A DNA stretch of 26,783 nt. Origin: Naegleria lovaniensis. Lineage: Eukaryota > Heterolobosea > Eutetramitea > Acrasida > Naegleriidae. The notes under the pieces are model-generated. The model was not told where the DNA came from. It searched no databases and saw only the letters and a list, made by a program, of their open reading frames with translations. The position numbers were made by a program, and so were the translations under genes. Shown piece by piece: positions 8,378-18,526 of the stretch (within the stretch, counting starts at the first letter, position 1; every line of letters starts with the position of its first letter). Location of the stretch: positions 1 through 26,783 of the forward strand of contig NW_025407842.1 of the NCBI RefSeq assembly GCF_003324165.1, read 5' to 3'.

Positions 8378-11008
8378 CTACCACGCCAAAAACAGAGCTA
8401 CCTTGGCCCGTGCCGATGTCATGGTTCCCTGATTCTGTAACCCATACTCGGATGAAAAACATAGAATAGGTCCCTTCTTTCGATCTGAGCGTTCTTCTTC
8501 ACTCGTATTACTTGCCAATGGTGGAAATGAAAAGGCAAACACATAATTGTTGCCTGAGAAAATATGGGGAAGAGGTGGTAAGCTCACTTCTCCAATTAAA
8601 CGCTTATTCTCTTTTTGGAAAGCTTTCTTTTCTTTGAGAAGAATACGAACGGGTTCAAACATGACGCTATAACATGTCTCTGCTTCACTGGCCACACATG
8701 AAATGTCACTGTGTAGAGTTTGAAACAAGATAATGACACCGAATGATTCTCATTGAAGAATTACTTACTATTCAAACGTTTCATTGAATTTTGGATTTTT
8801 ACTCTTAATGACCTGCATAAACAAGGAGTAAGTGATATTTTTCAAGTTTGAAATATATATCAGTTAAAAAATATTCATTGTGTTAAACTCTTGTGAATAT
8901 TCATCAAGATAACTCCTTACCTTTGTTTTAAACTTTCTATCTGTAAACCATAGAGAAATATACACATCCGACAAAAATGGTATATCTTCCACGCTCTCCA
9001 ATTTCACAATTAATTTCCGAGGTGGTATTGGTTTAAATTCATTACTCGATCTAAATTTCCAAATTCTTTCCTTTGTTTTAAAATGAATTCCTCCAACAAT
9101 TTGCTTTCCGAAATAATTTTTGGTATTATTTACATTGGTGTAAAATCGACAGAGCTCTCTTGCATTGTCTTCTCCATAGGAAATGTCTAAAATACTTAAT
9201 TGCATTCGATTACAAAATGGTACATGTTTTACAATGGTCGTATCCCCTTTAGATTTTTGAATTCGTTCCTTGAGAATGGTTTCAGGCATGACAAATTCCA
9301 CAAAAAATATCACATAGTGAAATCTCTCGTCATGCAATAGTATTGAAGAGGATGATGAATCTCCCGAATTGTTCTTGTTTGGTGCAAAGGCTTTTGGTTT
9401 TTTCAAATTTAAGGTCACTATTTCTTCTTGAACAGATAAGAGAGCATTGGCACCTGTATCATTTGCATCTCCGCTATCCAATGCCGTGTCACTCTCATTC
9501 ATGACCGTACTACTTGTTGTTGCAACACCAGAATTTTGTGTGCGTGTATCCAAAAATCGAAAGCTTTCAAATTGTGAAATTTCTTCCAATTTGAGTGATT
9601 TCTTTTTCAAAATTTTTTCATGCTTTGGAATGGATGCCATGCTGTGAATCGTTTTGGGTCCGTTTTTTTGATCTGAGCTTGAAATACAGAGAGGTGCTCC
9701 GAAGCTTGTATAACCGATGGCATACATTGTGAAAGGAACATCCACTTCAATGATTTGTTCTTTTGTTTTGGAGATTTTAGAGGTTTCTGATTTTTCTTTA
9801 ACGGTAGTTGTGGTTGGTGTCTCGTTGGCAAGATCGTCATAGAAACCTTTGTTTGGGTGCGAGTTCAGAATTGAGAGATGTTTTCACAATGACACCATCG
9901 TATAGGTAGAAACAGGATGTTCCAATTATGAAGAGGTGGTGTATCAATAAATTCCAACAACCATTATATAAATGATGAAAAATGAAAATTCAATATCGGT
10001 ATGAATTGAAAATTTGTGAACCATCATCGAGAAACGCGTCAGAAATTTTTCACACACCCAATTTTCAAAGCACCTACCATAATCATGATCATCATGAAAT
10101 TTTTCTCTCGTTTTCAACTTGTCATACATGGTTTCTTCTTCTTGTGACGTTGGTTTTCTCGTCGAGTTCCACATCATCCACTCTCGTTCCATTTCCATTT
10201 GTTTTTCAACGACTGTTTTTTCATATCTCAATTTTACAGCCAATTTTGAACATTTAGATAAATCAAAGTCCTTGTTGGGTGAAAGTAATTGACCTCGGCC
10301 AGTCGTTGAGATAATTTTTGAATTTCCAAATGTCATGCCCTCTACTGCTTCAGAAGCATGACCGAGATCATGATGATGAGTGACATTATGACTTGGTCTT
10401 CGTACCTCTTGTGATCGCTTCTTTTTTGTCAATCCATACAATTCTTCAATGTCTCTCTCGGGATCTTCCTCACTTGACGAATCGTCTTCATCATCTTCAT
10501 CGTGGCCATGATTTCTCGACGTTGATGAAAATGGAATTTCTGGAGTTAAAATTCCTGTAAAGAATTGTTTCACTCCATCAAAAAGAGAACTCGTCGATGT
10601 GTTAATATTCGTTGTTGTTGTTGTTGTGAGGTGTGGTTGTGGCTGCAAATGATCGTGTTGGTAATGACCTGCCGAGGAGGAATGTCCCGATTCAGAAAGA
10701 CTGGCAGACCATGAAGACGTTGTTGTTGGATGGATAAAATTATTATTATTATTATTGGGATAGGTTAGAATTTGGTGTTGTGGTTGAGGTTGATATGGTT
10801 GTTGTGGTTGATTTGATGCATTGGAAATTCCTCCAATAAAAAATTGTTCATTGGGATGGTTGTCATCATAAAACTGTTGTTGATGTTGGTTGTTGTTGTG
10901 AAAAAAACCATAATGTTGTGATTGTTGTGGTGGTTGTTGTGAAGAGGAGGAAGCGGATGGATATGAAAATTGTTGCTGCTGCTGTTGTTTGAATGGCATC
11001 GGAAACAT
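8378..11008 (-). CDS. Gln/Asn-rich protein with C-terminal C2-like domain
   Basis: Four exons, 11008-10078, 9846-8921, 8812-8769 and 8708-8378, join in frame to give 743 aa. The first about 150 residues are low complexity: poly-Gln near the start, His/Gln runs, NNNNNN, poly-Thr. An acidic Ser/Asp/Glu block follows at about 170-195, then a charged, probably coiled stretch (VEKQMEMEREW). The C-terminal third holds a C2-like domain. It begins PPRKLIVKLESVEDIPFLSD and includes a KTKVIKSKNPKFNETFEY block that exists only after splicing two junctions, matching the typical C2 pattern of a threonine-rich strand then NPxxNExF. Few of the Ca-binding Asp positions are present, so membrane binding may be Ca-independent. 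I do not recognise a named family. The gene is the first of the minus-strand series and diverges from the TMEM131-like gene. Confidence 0.75.
9847..10077 (-). other. 231-nt intron with no internal AG
   Basis: The donor is GTAGGT at 10077 and the acceptor CAAAG ends at 9847. After the donor hexamer, the intron contains no AG until the acceptor. The phase match is exact: TATG + GT gives Tyr-Gly, joining HDYG to FYDDLANE. A stretch of open frame inside it (about 9848-9960) has no start and no family match, and I treat it as non-coding. Confidence 0.75.
10742..10770 (+). repeat. 29-nt inverted repeat, copy A (inside the Gln-rich exon)
   Basis: The reverse complement of this segment is identical to 11135-11163. 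It lies in the coding exon of the Gln/Asn-rich C2-like gene, where the minus strand reads LTYPNNNNN. Half of it is an ATT/AAT trinucleotide run; the other 14 nt (GGGATAGGTTAGAA) are unique sequence, so chance alone is a poor explanation. Confidence 0.85.
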
Positions 11009-11608
11009 TTTTTGTGTGTGGATCTCGAGTCAAAGTCAAATGTCATCATATCTTCGAACCCTTAGGCTTTTATTGGAAGCATCAAACCTCAATCTCTTTC
11101 AGCGAACCTGAACCCACGGTTGCTGGAGCACCATTTCTAACCTATCCCAATAATAATAATAATACTTGGATATTTAATATGCCAGCAGACTACCTCTTGA
11201 TCTCTCTTCAAGTGAACCTTCAAGGTGTTGCCTTTCCTGACAACCTTGCCATCTCTTTTGAACTTAAGAATGCTAAAATAAACCCCTCATCTCTTGCCCA
11301 TCATACAACCTGTGAAAAGGGAACCTTGCGTCCTTTTCACGAATGAACAAAGTAACATCAAAAAAAAATTCATCATTCTTGCCAGGTTTTTCATAGGTTT
11401 CGGACAAGTAAATTGTTGCATTTTACAAACTTAATTGGTTCGGACATCAGGGAAAATTGTTGCGGAGACTTGTTCAATCAATTTATAAACCGCAACCATT
11501 TCAAACAATAGCAGCAGTAGTAGTAATAATAGTAGTAATACTTTAGTGGAGTGATTGATAGTATAGGAATTGTTATTTTTATTATTATTTGTTATTATTA
11601 CGCAGAGA
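11009..11608. promoter_or_regulatory. 600-nt divergent intergenic region
   Basis: This region separates the minus-strand Gln-rich C2-like gene from the plus-strand TMEM131-like gene, so it should hold both promoters. It contains copy B of the inverted repeat, a run of TAG/TAA trinucleotides at about 11515-11540, and two similar segments beginning TTCGGACA and ending AAATTGTTGC (about 11398-11421 and 11438-11463). An open frame crosses 10993-11343 on the plus strand, but it overlaps the start of the neighbouring gene and matches no family that I recognise. No defined promoter motif could be identified by eye. Confidence 0.4.
11135..11163 (+). repeat. 29-nt inverted repeat, copy B (intergenic)
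   Basis: This is the second arm of the inverted pair, about 364 nt from copy A and upstream of the Gln-rich gene. Its plus strand also reads LTYPNNNNN in one frame. Confidence 0.85.
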
Positions 11609-14600
11609 ATGATGATGACATCAACAAGTGAAGAGGGTGCAAGCCGACATCGGATTGCTTCTCCTTCAGCATCACCTTCATCATGGATGACATTCTACTT
11701 GATAGCGTTTTTGCTTGGTTGGGTAATGATGATGAACGTGGTCATGGTACCAAACACGTGTAATGCCATGACAACGGTGGCACATCAAATGTTGAAGATG
11801 AAGCAACAACAAGAACATCACCAAAATAACAACAACCATCACCCGATACACGCTCATAACGTGGTGATAGAAGACAAAAATTCGCATGAATTTACGTATA
11901 TTAAAAACTCAGCAGCCCACGCTCAAGGTATGTTTTTGAGAAACGAAGTGGTCATGATCAATATAACATGGTTCATATACATGATATTGGTTCATTCAAA
12001 AATGATATTACTCATTCACTTATTGATTCAAACATTTCCAACCATTCTCCGATTCAATCATTTGCAATTATGATGATGATAATGTAAAAACAGACAAGGC
12101 TGAATTTTCTAATATACTGATTGTACGTATCATTATTCATTGATCAAACATTCTTACCATATGTTTATTAATAACATGTCTTATTCGAACCATCCTATAT
12201 TACTCGCATCATGCTACTCTCTGTCAACTAAACTACAACAATCGTACTCGTTCATTTGCTCATTATCCTTTTAAACAACACACACAAATCAATGAACCAC
12301 ACCATCATCAATCATCACCACAATTACTTTGGCAACGTATGGGATCACAGAACGACCAAGATTTCGCAAGCGGAAATTCAAGGAGGACGTACCTACAACA
12401 ACTTAAAGACAAATTTGTAAATACTCACAAAGGAAATCTCCACTTTGATATTAAACTTGACGATGAAGAGGAAGACGATGAGGATGATGAAGACCATAAC
12501 AAGAATGACTCCTCTTCTTCGAATATTAGTAACAACAACAACAACGGCATCGACCACAGCTTCCACATCGATGGTACCACGTTACCGACATGGAAGACAT
12601 AATTGCATCAGAAATGATGACGACTGATTTAGAACAGCAAAAACATGCACAAACTGATGAAGATTTTGGAGAAGACGATGACAACATGCACCTTGAAACT
12701 ATTTCTGTAACACTCAACAGAAATCCATCTTTAACCAATGGTGATAATGTACATAATAATGATGACACCAATAACAATGTAGGACCATCATCAACATCAT
12801 CATCCTCTACATCATCTTCAAAGAGCAATGCTGGGATGCTCAATAGTGGCAGTGCAGCTTCCACAAGCGGTAGTTCTATTGAGAGCTCTACGTATATGAC
12901 TGAAAACACAAAAGTGAAGCTTATATTTGACCCACCCATGTTGGATTATGAGGATAGGTATGTTATTCACATGTTCATCATTGATTTAGACATTTTAACT
13001 GCTCTTATACACGACCACGTTTCTCCTTCAACTGTACTTCCTTTTTGACCATTCAATTCTTGAATATAATTATTTTCAATTTACATACTTGAAACATATG
13101 TTATAGACCCCTCTGCAATCCAATTGCCAAAACGTTTACAATCACAAAAGAAGCTGCCGATGACGATTCTCAACAACCGTTACAAGTAACCGCTGTTACT
13201 ACTGAATCTTTATTATTTCATCCTTCAATAAGCAAGAAAGAGAATAATAAGATCACAATTAATGTCATTTTCTTGCCAAGAACGCTAAAACGATCCGAAG
13301 GGTCAATAATTGTTCATACAAACTTTGGTTCCTATGTCTACAAGCCTATGGAGGTGGTATTGAAAATGCATACAACATCAAACCGATTCTTGGATACAAA
13401 CTTCCTGTAGGAGCAGATTATAGAAAGCCAATTTACATGCACAATCCTCATCAAAATGAAACTCTTCTCATCAAAGAAATTTATACAAGTGAGGATTTTC
13501 TATTATTGAGTTTACCTGATCAAAATAGTAATGAGAAAAACTTACAGAAAAAGAATTTATTGTTGTCACTATGGAAGTTAGAGCCACAACAAACAAAATC
13601 AATAATTTTATTGAACTTCCATGCAACTCAGCCAAAAACACATACAGGATTTGTTCACATCAATACCAATCGTGGTCAATTTATAATTCCAGTTGAATTT
13701 GTTGTTTCAAAGAATGGTGTACACCGGGTAGCAGAAGAAATTGATTTTGGAACTTTTATTACTCTCAACGAAAAGAGGACACGTGATGTTGTTTTACTCA
13801 ACTCTTCACCACATCCTGTTATGGTATATGAAGCCTCAGTATCATCTCCAGATACCACCAATTTAAAGTTAGAATTTCAAAAGAATATCATGCAAGAGGG
13901 TTCAATAGTTGCAGTAGCCAAATTGGTTTTGACTTCTCAATCTCAAGGAGACATTTCTGGAAAAATTATTTTCAAGACCAACGATACAAACAGTGACAAT
14001 ATGGGAATTATTGAAGTTCCTTATCGCGCTCGTAATGTTATTGGTACTTTGGATTACCGAATGAATAACACCGCTTTTTATACTGGTGATGGAAAAGAAA
14101 AGACTCATGAAATGGTGCTTATCAATGGATTTCAGCTTCCAATCAAATTCATCTCGTGTGATATATTTGACAAGCAGTTCACTATTGAAGATTTCGTTCA
14201 AGGTGCTATACTACAGCCCAATGAAAAGAAGAAGATTCTTTCGATCCGATACTCACCTGGCGAAAATGATGCTGCTGTGCGCAAGACCAATTTAATACTT
14301 CATACAAATGTTACTAGATTGTATATTCCTCTCTATACCTATCATGGAAACCTGGATCACCTACCAATTGATACTGAAAAGAATATTCTTGATGCTGATA
14401 GAGCAAATGAAGGAATCAACTTGGGTATTTTGAGCTTGAGTAGTAGAAAAATTCATTACTTTGCAATTTCCAACACAAATCCTGTACCAATCAAAATTAC
14501 TGACTGGAAAGTGATGGGAATGGCAAATAAGAAATCAAGTATCTCTATATCTTACGTTAAATCATTCCATCCAAGCGACGAGTTACGCTCACTACCTACT

Positions 14601-17600
14601 TTTAAACCAACAAAACTCAGTGACAGTATCAATAACAAACATTTGGAAGGAGCAAAAGATTCATTTATTTTTGCCATTCTTCCAAATCAGAAGGTTATCA
14701 TGAAAATTGATATTTATACACCAACATCAGATGAGGAACAAAATGGTTATATTGAATTTGTGACTCAGACCAAAAATTTAGTAATACCATTGAAGTTTCT
14801 CTGCATGGAAGGTAGCTTGTCTTTCACGAACCAACTACCATTTGATCCTACTTTCCCTGGAAAAATTCAAAAGAAAAATATTTATGCAACCAATACTTTT
14901 GGAAGAGCCATCACCATTACTGGTTTTAAGTCAAACGATGAAAGATTCATTCCACATATCACTCACAAAACTATTGAAGCTAATCAGAAGATGAATATTG
15001 GTTACGTAATTTTGGATGCATCAAAAGTACCAAAAGAAAAGAATTACATGCTTGATGATGGTAAGATGTATTCAAACAATTATTCAAAGAAAATTTCTTC
15101 CATCTCCTCTGAAGAATTTACCAAATATAGATGGAGAAATGGACTTTTTGATGAAATCAAGAATGCAGGACAAACCAATGTTATTGCATCAGTTTCTATT
15201 GACACAGACATTGGAATTAATTGCAATATTAATGTTTCAACAACTTTGGAATATCCAAAGCTGTCTCCAACACGTCAAATATCATTCAAATTGACACATA
15301 TTGGATCCAGTGTTTCTCAATATCTCACTGTTGAAAATCCTTCGGATCAGTTCATTTCTCTCCAATTAATTCTGGGAAATGGCTCTTTGGCCAAATTTTT
15401 GCAACGTAATGCAAAAGGCACACTACCAAAGAATGACATCCAAGGCGACAAGTCATACACTGAATTCAGACTACCCAAAGACGGAATGACCTCTGCGAAC
15501 ATACCTCCTCATAGGCATGCAAGCTTGGGACCAATCATTTTCACACCCAAGTCCGATTCGACTGAATCTGTTGCCTATCTCTACATTCGAAATAATCTCA
15601 CCATATTTGATATTGTGAAATTGAGCGGAATTGGAGGATCTTCAAAACTTGTATTCAGCGGAGAGAATGGAAACGATTTAACTTCCCTAAAATTTGAAAT
15701 TAAGGAATCACAATTGGGTACATGGGACAATTATACAAATAGATTCGTTCAAAACAATTACAGTAGCAGCAATGGAAGCGATGAAACATCCAAGACAACC
15801 ACAGAACTCGTATTCCATAAGAAGTTTACTCTACAAAACAAGGGAAATATGCCCATCACCATTCTGAGCAGTAGTATTGAAAATATGGGATGCAGTGCGT
15901 ATGGAGTGAAAATTCATAAGTGTGGAAGATTTGACCTACAACCAGGACAAAGTACAAGTTTTAAAATTTCTTACAAACCTGATTTTACCACTGCAGTTGT
16001 AGATTTATTTATTAGGTTTAATACCGATCAAGGAAAGATGTCCTTCCCAATTCGCTTCACTCTACCATACAATGTACTTCCCTATTTCTATGAAACACAG
16101 CCACTGAGCACTGGTCACAGACTGTTTAGAGTAGCAGCCACTTTTATTGTTTTGACTTTGGCAGTTTATATCATCTTTAGAGCATGTCGGGAGTTGAAGA
16201 CACTTGATTCGACTGATAACGAGCTCCCTTCTTCCATCAGTGAATTTCTTAAACCTAATTTTTCTTCTTTCCCTTTCATTACTTTCCCATCTACAGATGT
16301 TGAGAAACAACAAGTGAACACTAGTGGCGGTACCAATGCCATCAACAAGGATGGAGATGATCATGAAAAGACATCCACAGAAGATGATTCGAATCGAAAG
16401 AAGAAGACTGAAAAGAAGAAGAAACAAGCCACAACAAGCTCAACTACACAGAAAACTCCAACTGCCAGCTTTTCAAAGACTTTAGAAAAAAGTAATGTTT
16501 CGTCTTCTAAGAAACCAAAACCTACAAAGACAACCAGCACTTCCATGAACCATAGCTCGTCAGAAGATGACGAGAATAAGCTTGTTGAAGTTGTGACGTC
16601 AGACTTTATAGAAGTTCAAGGCAAATCTAGTACAATGACTCACGAACAAGAGCACCCAATGCAATCAACATTGGCAAGAGAAAATTCAGAGCAGTCTTCT
16701 CAAACCTCTTCGACCAGTGTAAGCACAACTTCAAATGCAGGTAACTCTTCTTCAACCAGCATGGTTCAACACTCAAAGAAGCAGCCCTACAGTGACGATA
16801 AGAATATAACAAACACGTATGGCAGTACCAATGTTGCATATCAAGATCATACCGCAGCAGAGGACATGAGCCATTCATCATCATCGTCAAGCTACGAAAG
16901 CAAGGGAACAACTCACAAGCCACAATTTATTACAAAGAAATATCAACAAGACGGCAACACCACTGCTACTACATCTAAAAAGCAGCCGTTTGACAAGAAG
17001 CAACAAATCAAGAAGAAGTTCAACGAAAATGAACCACTTATCATCAAGCCAAAAACATTTGTTGCAGTTCCAAACAACACATCTTCAGGAAATGAGAAAC
17101 CAAAATTCTATGCAGTTAAACCAGCATCGCATTCGATGAATGGCGGCGTAGATCATGGAAATACTGACATGGCTGCTCTCAGCACAAGCAACACGAGAAA
17201 CTATGAATCCACAACCAATCCATTGTCAGGAAGCCGAAGCAGGACTCCAAACTCCAATGAAATGGCCAGATTCACCCGAGAGAGTCCACTCATGAAAACT
17301 CCAGAGCCAGTTGTGACCAGTGCAAATAACCATATTGGCTCGCAACAACAACATTTGAAAAATCCTCAACAATCAAATATTTCTCCAAGTCTCGATAATT
17401 TGCTAAATCAAGCAACTAGAGAAAGATCCACTTCTGACTCTGCCACCTACAAACCTCTCACTCTCAATACTGTTGCATCTTCAATTTCTGAGCCACAAAC
17501 AATGACGAGCAGTAGTAATTTGGATGAAAAGAGCACAACCACGACAGGCAGTGTCACCAGTGATGACCAAGCTCTCTATGGAAGCATTGGAAGTAATTTG

Positions 17601-18347
17601 AGCGGATTATTGAATGACAATTGCAGCACTCCTTCACCAGCCACCAACAATGTCACCACTGATTTTACTAATGATCTATTGAGAAGTGTGTCCGTTTCTC
17701 CTCCTCCACTCAATCAACCATCTGCCATTCCCAGCCATCATCCTCCAAGAGAACAAGTAGGAGTCATTGGTAACAATGCAAGAAAGGATCAACATAGTAA
17801 TCCATTGCAAGTTGGTGGAATTGGTTCTTCACAACCATACTGGTTCTTTGGAAGCACACAACCTCATCATCATGGCCTTACGAGTAACACCAGTAACATG
17901 ATTCCACAAGCAAATACTTCATTATTTGGCTCATCTCCTTACTCTCCACACAATGGATTTATTGGAAGTCCAAATCCACAGCCATCAAACACGACCAACA
18001 TGACAACCACACCATTTGGAATGACAAATCCACTCATTAATCCTACCTTATCTTACAATAATGCTATGAACAGAATGGCATTCCAACAAAGTAGACCAGC
18101 ATACTTTTCATTGTTCGATTCCAGACCATTATTCTCTCCAACGGACCACAATTCATTCTTTAGCTTGAGCAATACCCCACCACATCAACAACATTTGCAA
18201 CGCTCACAATCGAGCAGTCCATCTCACAGTGACGGCAGTGGTAATGCAGAATATGGAAGCATTGGTATGCAACAACATCAACATGGTCATAGTGGCGCTT
18301 CGTCCTTGTTCTCCTATGGTTTTCCTTACGAGGATCAAGATAAATAA
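11609..18347 (+). CDS. TMEM131: TMEM131-like protein: signal peptide, lumenal PapD/ASH-like domains, one TM, long disordered tail
   Basis: Proposed exons are 11609-11927, 12094-12122, 12351-12573, 12612-12957 and 13107-18347. A hydrophobic start (FYLIAFLLGWVMMM) is the likely signal peptide. An Asp/Glu-, Asn- and Ser-rich linker leads into the TMEM131 N-terminal block (KVKLIFDPPMLDYEDR spliced to PLCNP, then FLPRTLKRSEGSIIVHTNFG, then YNIKPILGYKLPVGADY and MHNPHQNE). Repeated Ig-like PapD/ASH strands follow to about residue 1300. One helix (ATFIVLTLAVYIIF) lies near 1315-1334, then about 700 residues of Ser/Thr/Asn/Gln-rich tail. The total is about 2052 aa if one missing base near 13345 is allowed for. 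Animal TMEM131 helps load collagen cargo and binds a TRAPP subunit through its tail; here a general secretory-cargo role is only inferred. The early exons are less certain than the long last one. Confidence 0.83.
12123..12350 (+). other. 228-nt intron with no internal AG
   Basis: The donor is GTACGT after AATATACTGATT, and the acceptor GGATCACAG ends at 12350. No AG occurs between them. It follows a proposed 29-nt exon (12094-12122), itself preceded by an AACAG acceptor. All phases agree (SNILI joined to NDQDF). Confidence 0.6.
12574..12611 (+). other. Possible 38-nt mini-intron, or second frameshift
   Basis: The frame carrying the acidic stretch stops at TAA (12600), while the frame leading into the conserved KVKLIFDPP block is open from 12533. 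Removing GTACCA...GCATCAG (38 nt) joins FHID to EMMTTDLEQ in frame. A single missing base near 12586 would work as well. The region is low complexity, so protein conservation cannot decide. Confidence 0.4.
13342..13350 (+). other. Apparent 1-nt frameshift in the TMEM131-like gene
   Basis: Upstream the conserved frame reads TNFGSYVYK and runs to a TAG about 65 nt further on. The conserved family sequence carries on in another frame as YGGGIENAYNIKPILGYKL starting at TAT 13347. The bases between are AAGCCTATGG, and one extra base after CC would restore a single frame. There is no usable intron in the gap, because coding similarity is continuous on both sides. A base-calling or assembly error in a C run is the simplest cause. 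Confidence 0.7.
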
Positions 18348-18526
18348 TTCGTGTTCGTGCTGACATTGCCTTAGTTTTTTAAAAAACGATCAAAAAAAAA
18401 TATGACAGTTGATGCAGTCCATCTCTGAACTAGAAACTCATAATGGAGCCACATGGTTGATCTTGATCATTTGAACACAAGCAAAAAGCTGCTGACTTGT
18501 TTACCATCATCAAATCCAACAACAAA

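Noticed and set aside
9848-9970. Open frame inside the 231-nt intron (LLIHHLFIIGTSCFYLYDG)
   Set aside because: It has no ATG and no in-phase splice sites on either side; the AG-free stretch and exact phase match of the larger intron explain the region better.
10993-11346. Plus-strand open frame of 117 codons in the divergent region
   Set aside because: It overlaps the start of the minus-strand Gln-rich gene, has no recognisable domain or signal, and gains its apparent protein-like part from the inverted repeat copy.
11398-11463. Two similar TTCGGACA...AAATTGTTGC segments as a regulatory direct repeat
   Set aside because: The match is short and imperfect; it is noted under the intergenic region but is not strong enough for a separate call.
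12526-12939. Minus-strand frame of 137 codons across the TMEM131-like early exons
   Set aside because: It is the mirror of an Asp/Asn/Ser-rich coding repeat and shows no domain; composition alone keeps it open.
13340-13352. Programmed -1 ribosomal frameshifting in the TMEM131-like gene
   Set aside because: AAGCCTATGG is not an X-XXY-YYZ slippery site and no strong stem was evident downstream; a sequence error is simpler.
16062-16923. Several minus-strand open frames over the TMEM131-like gene
   Set aside because: They overlap a well-supported coding exon and read as low-complexity or hydrophobic complements of Lys/Ser-rich codons.
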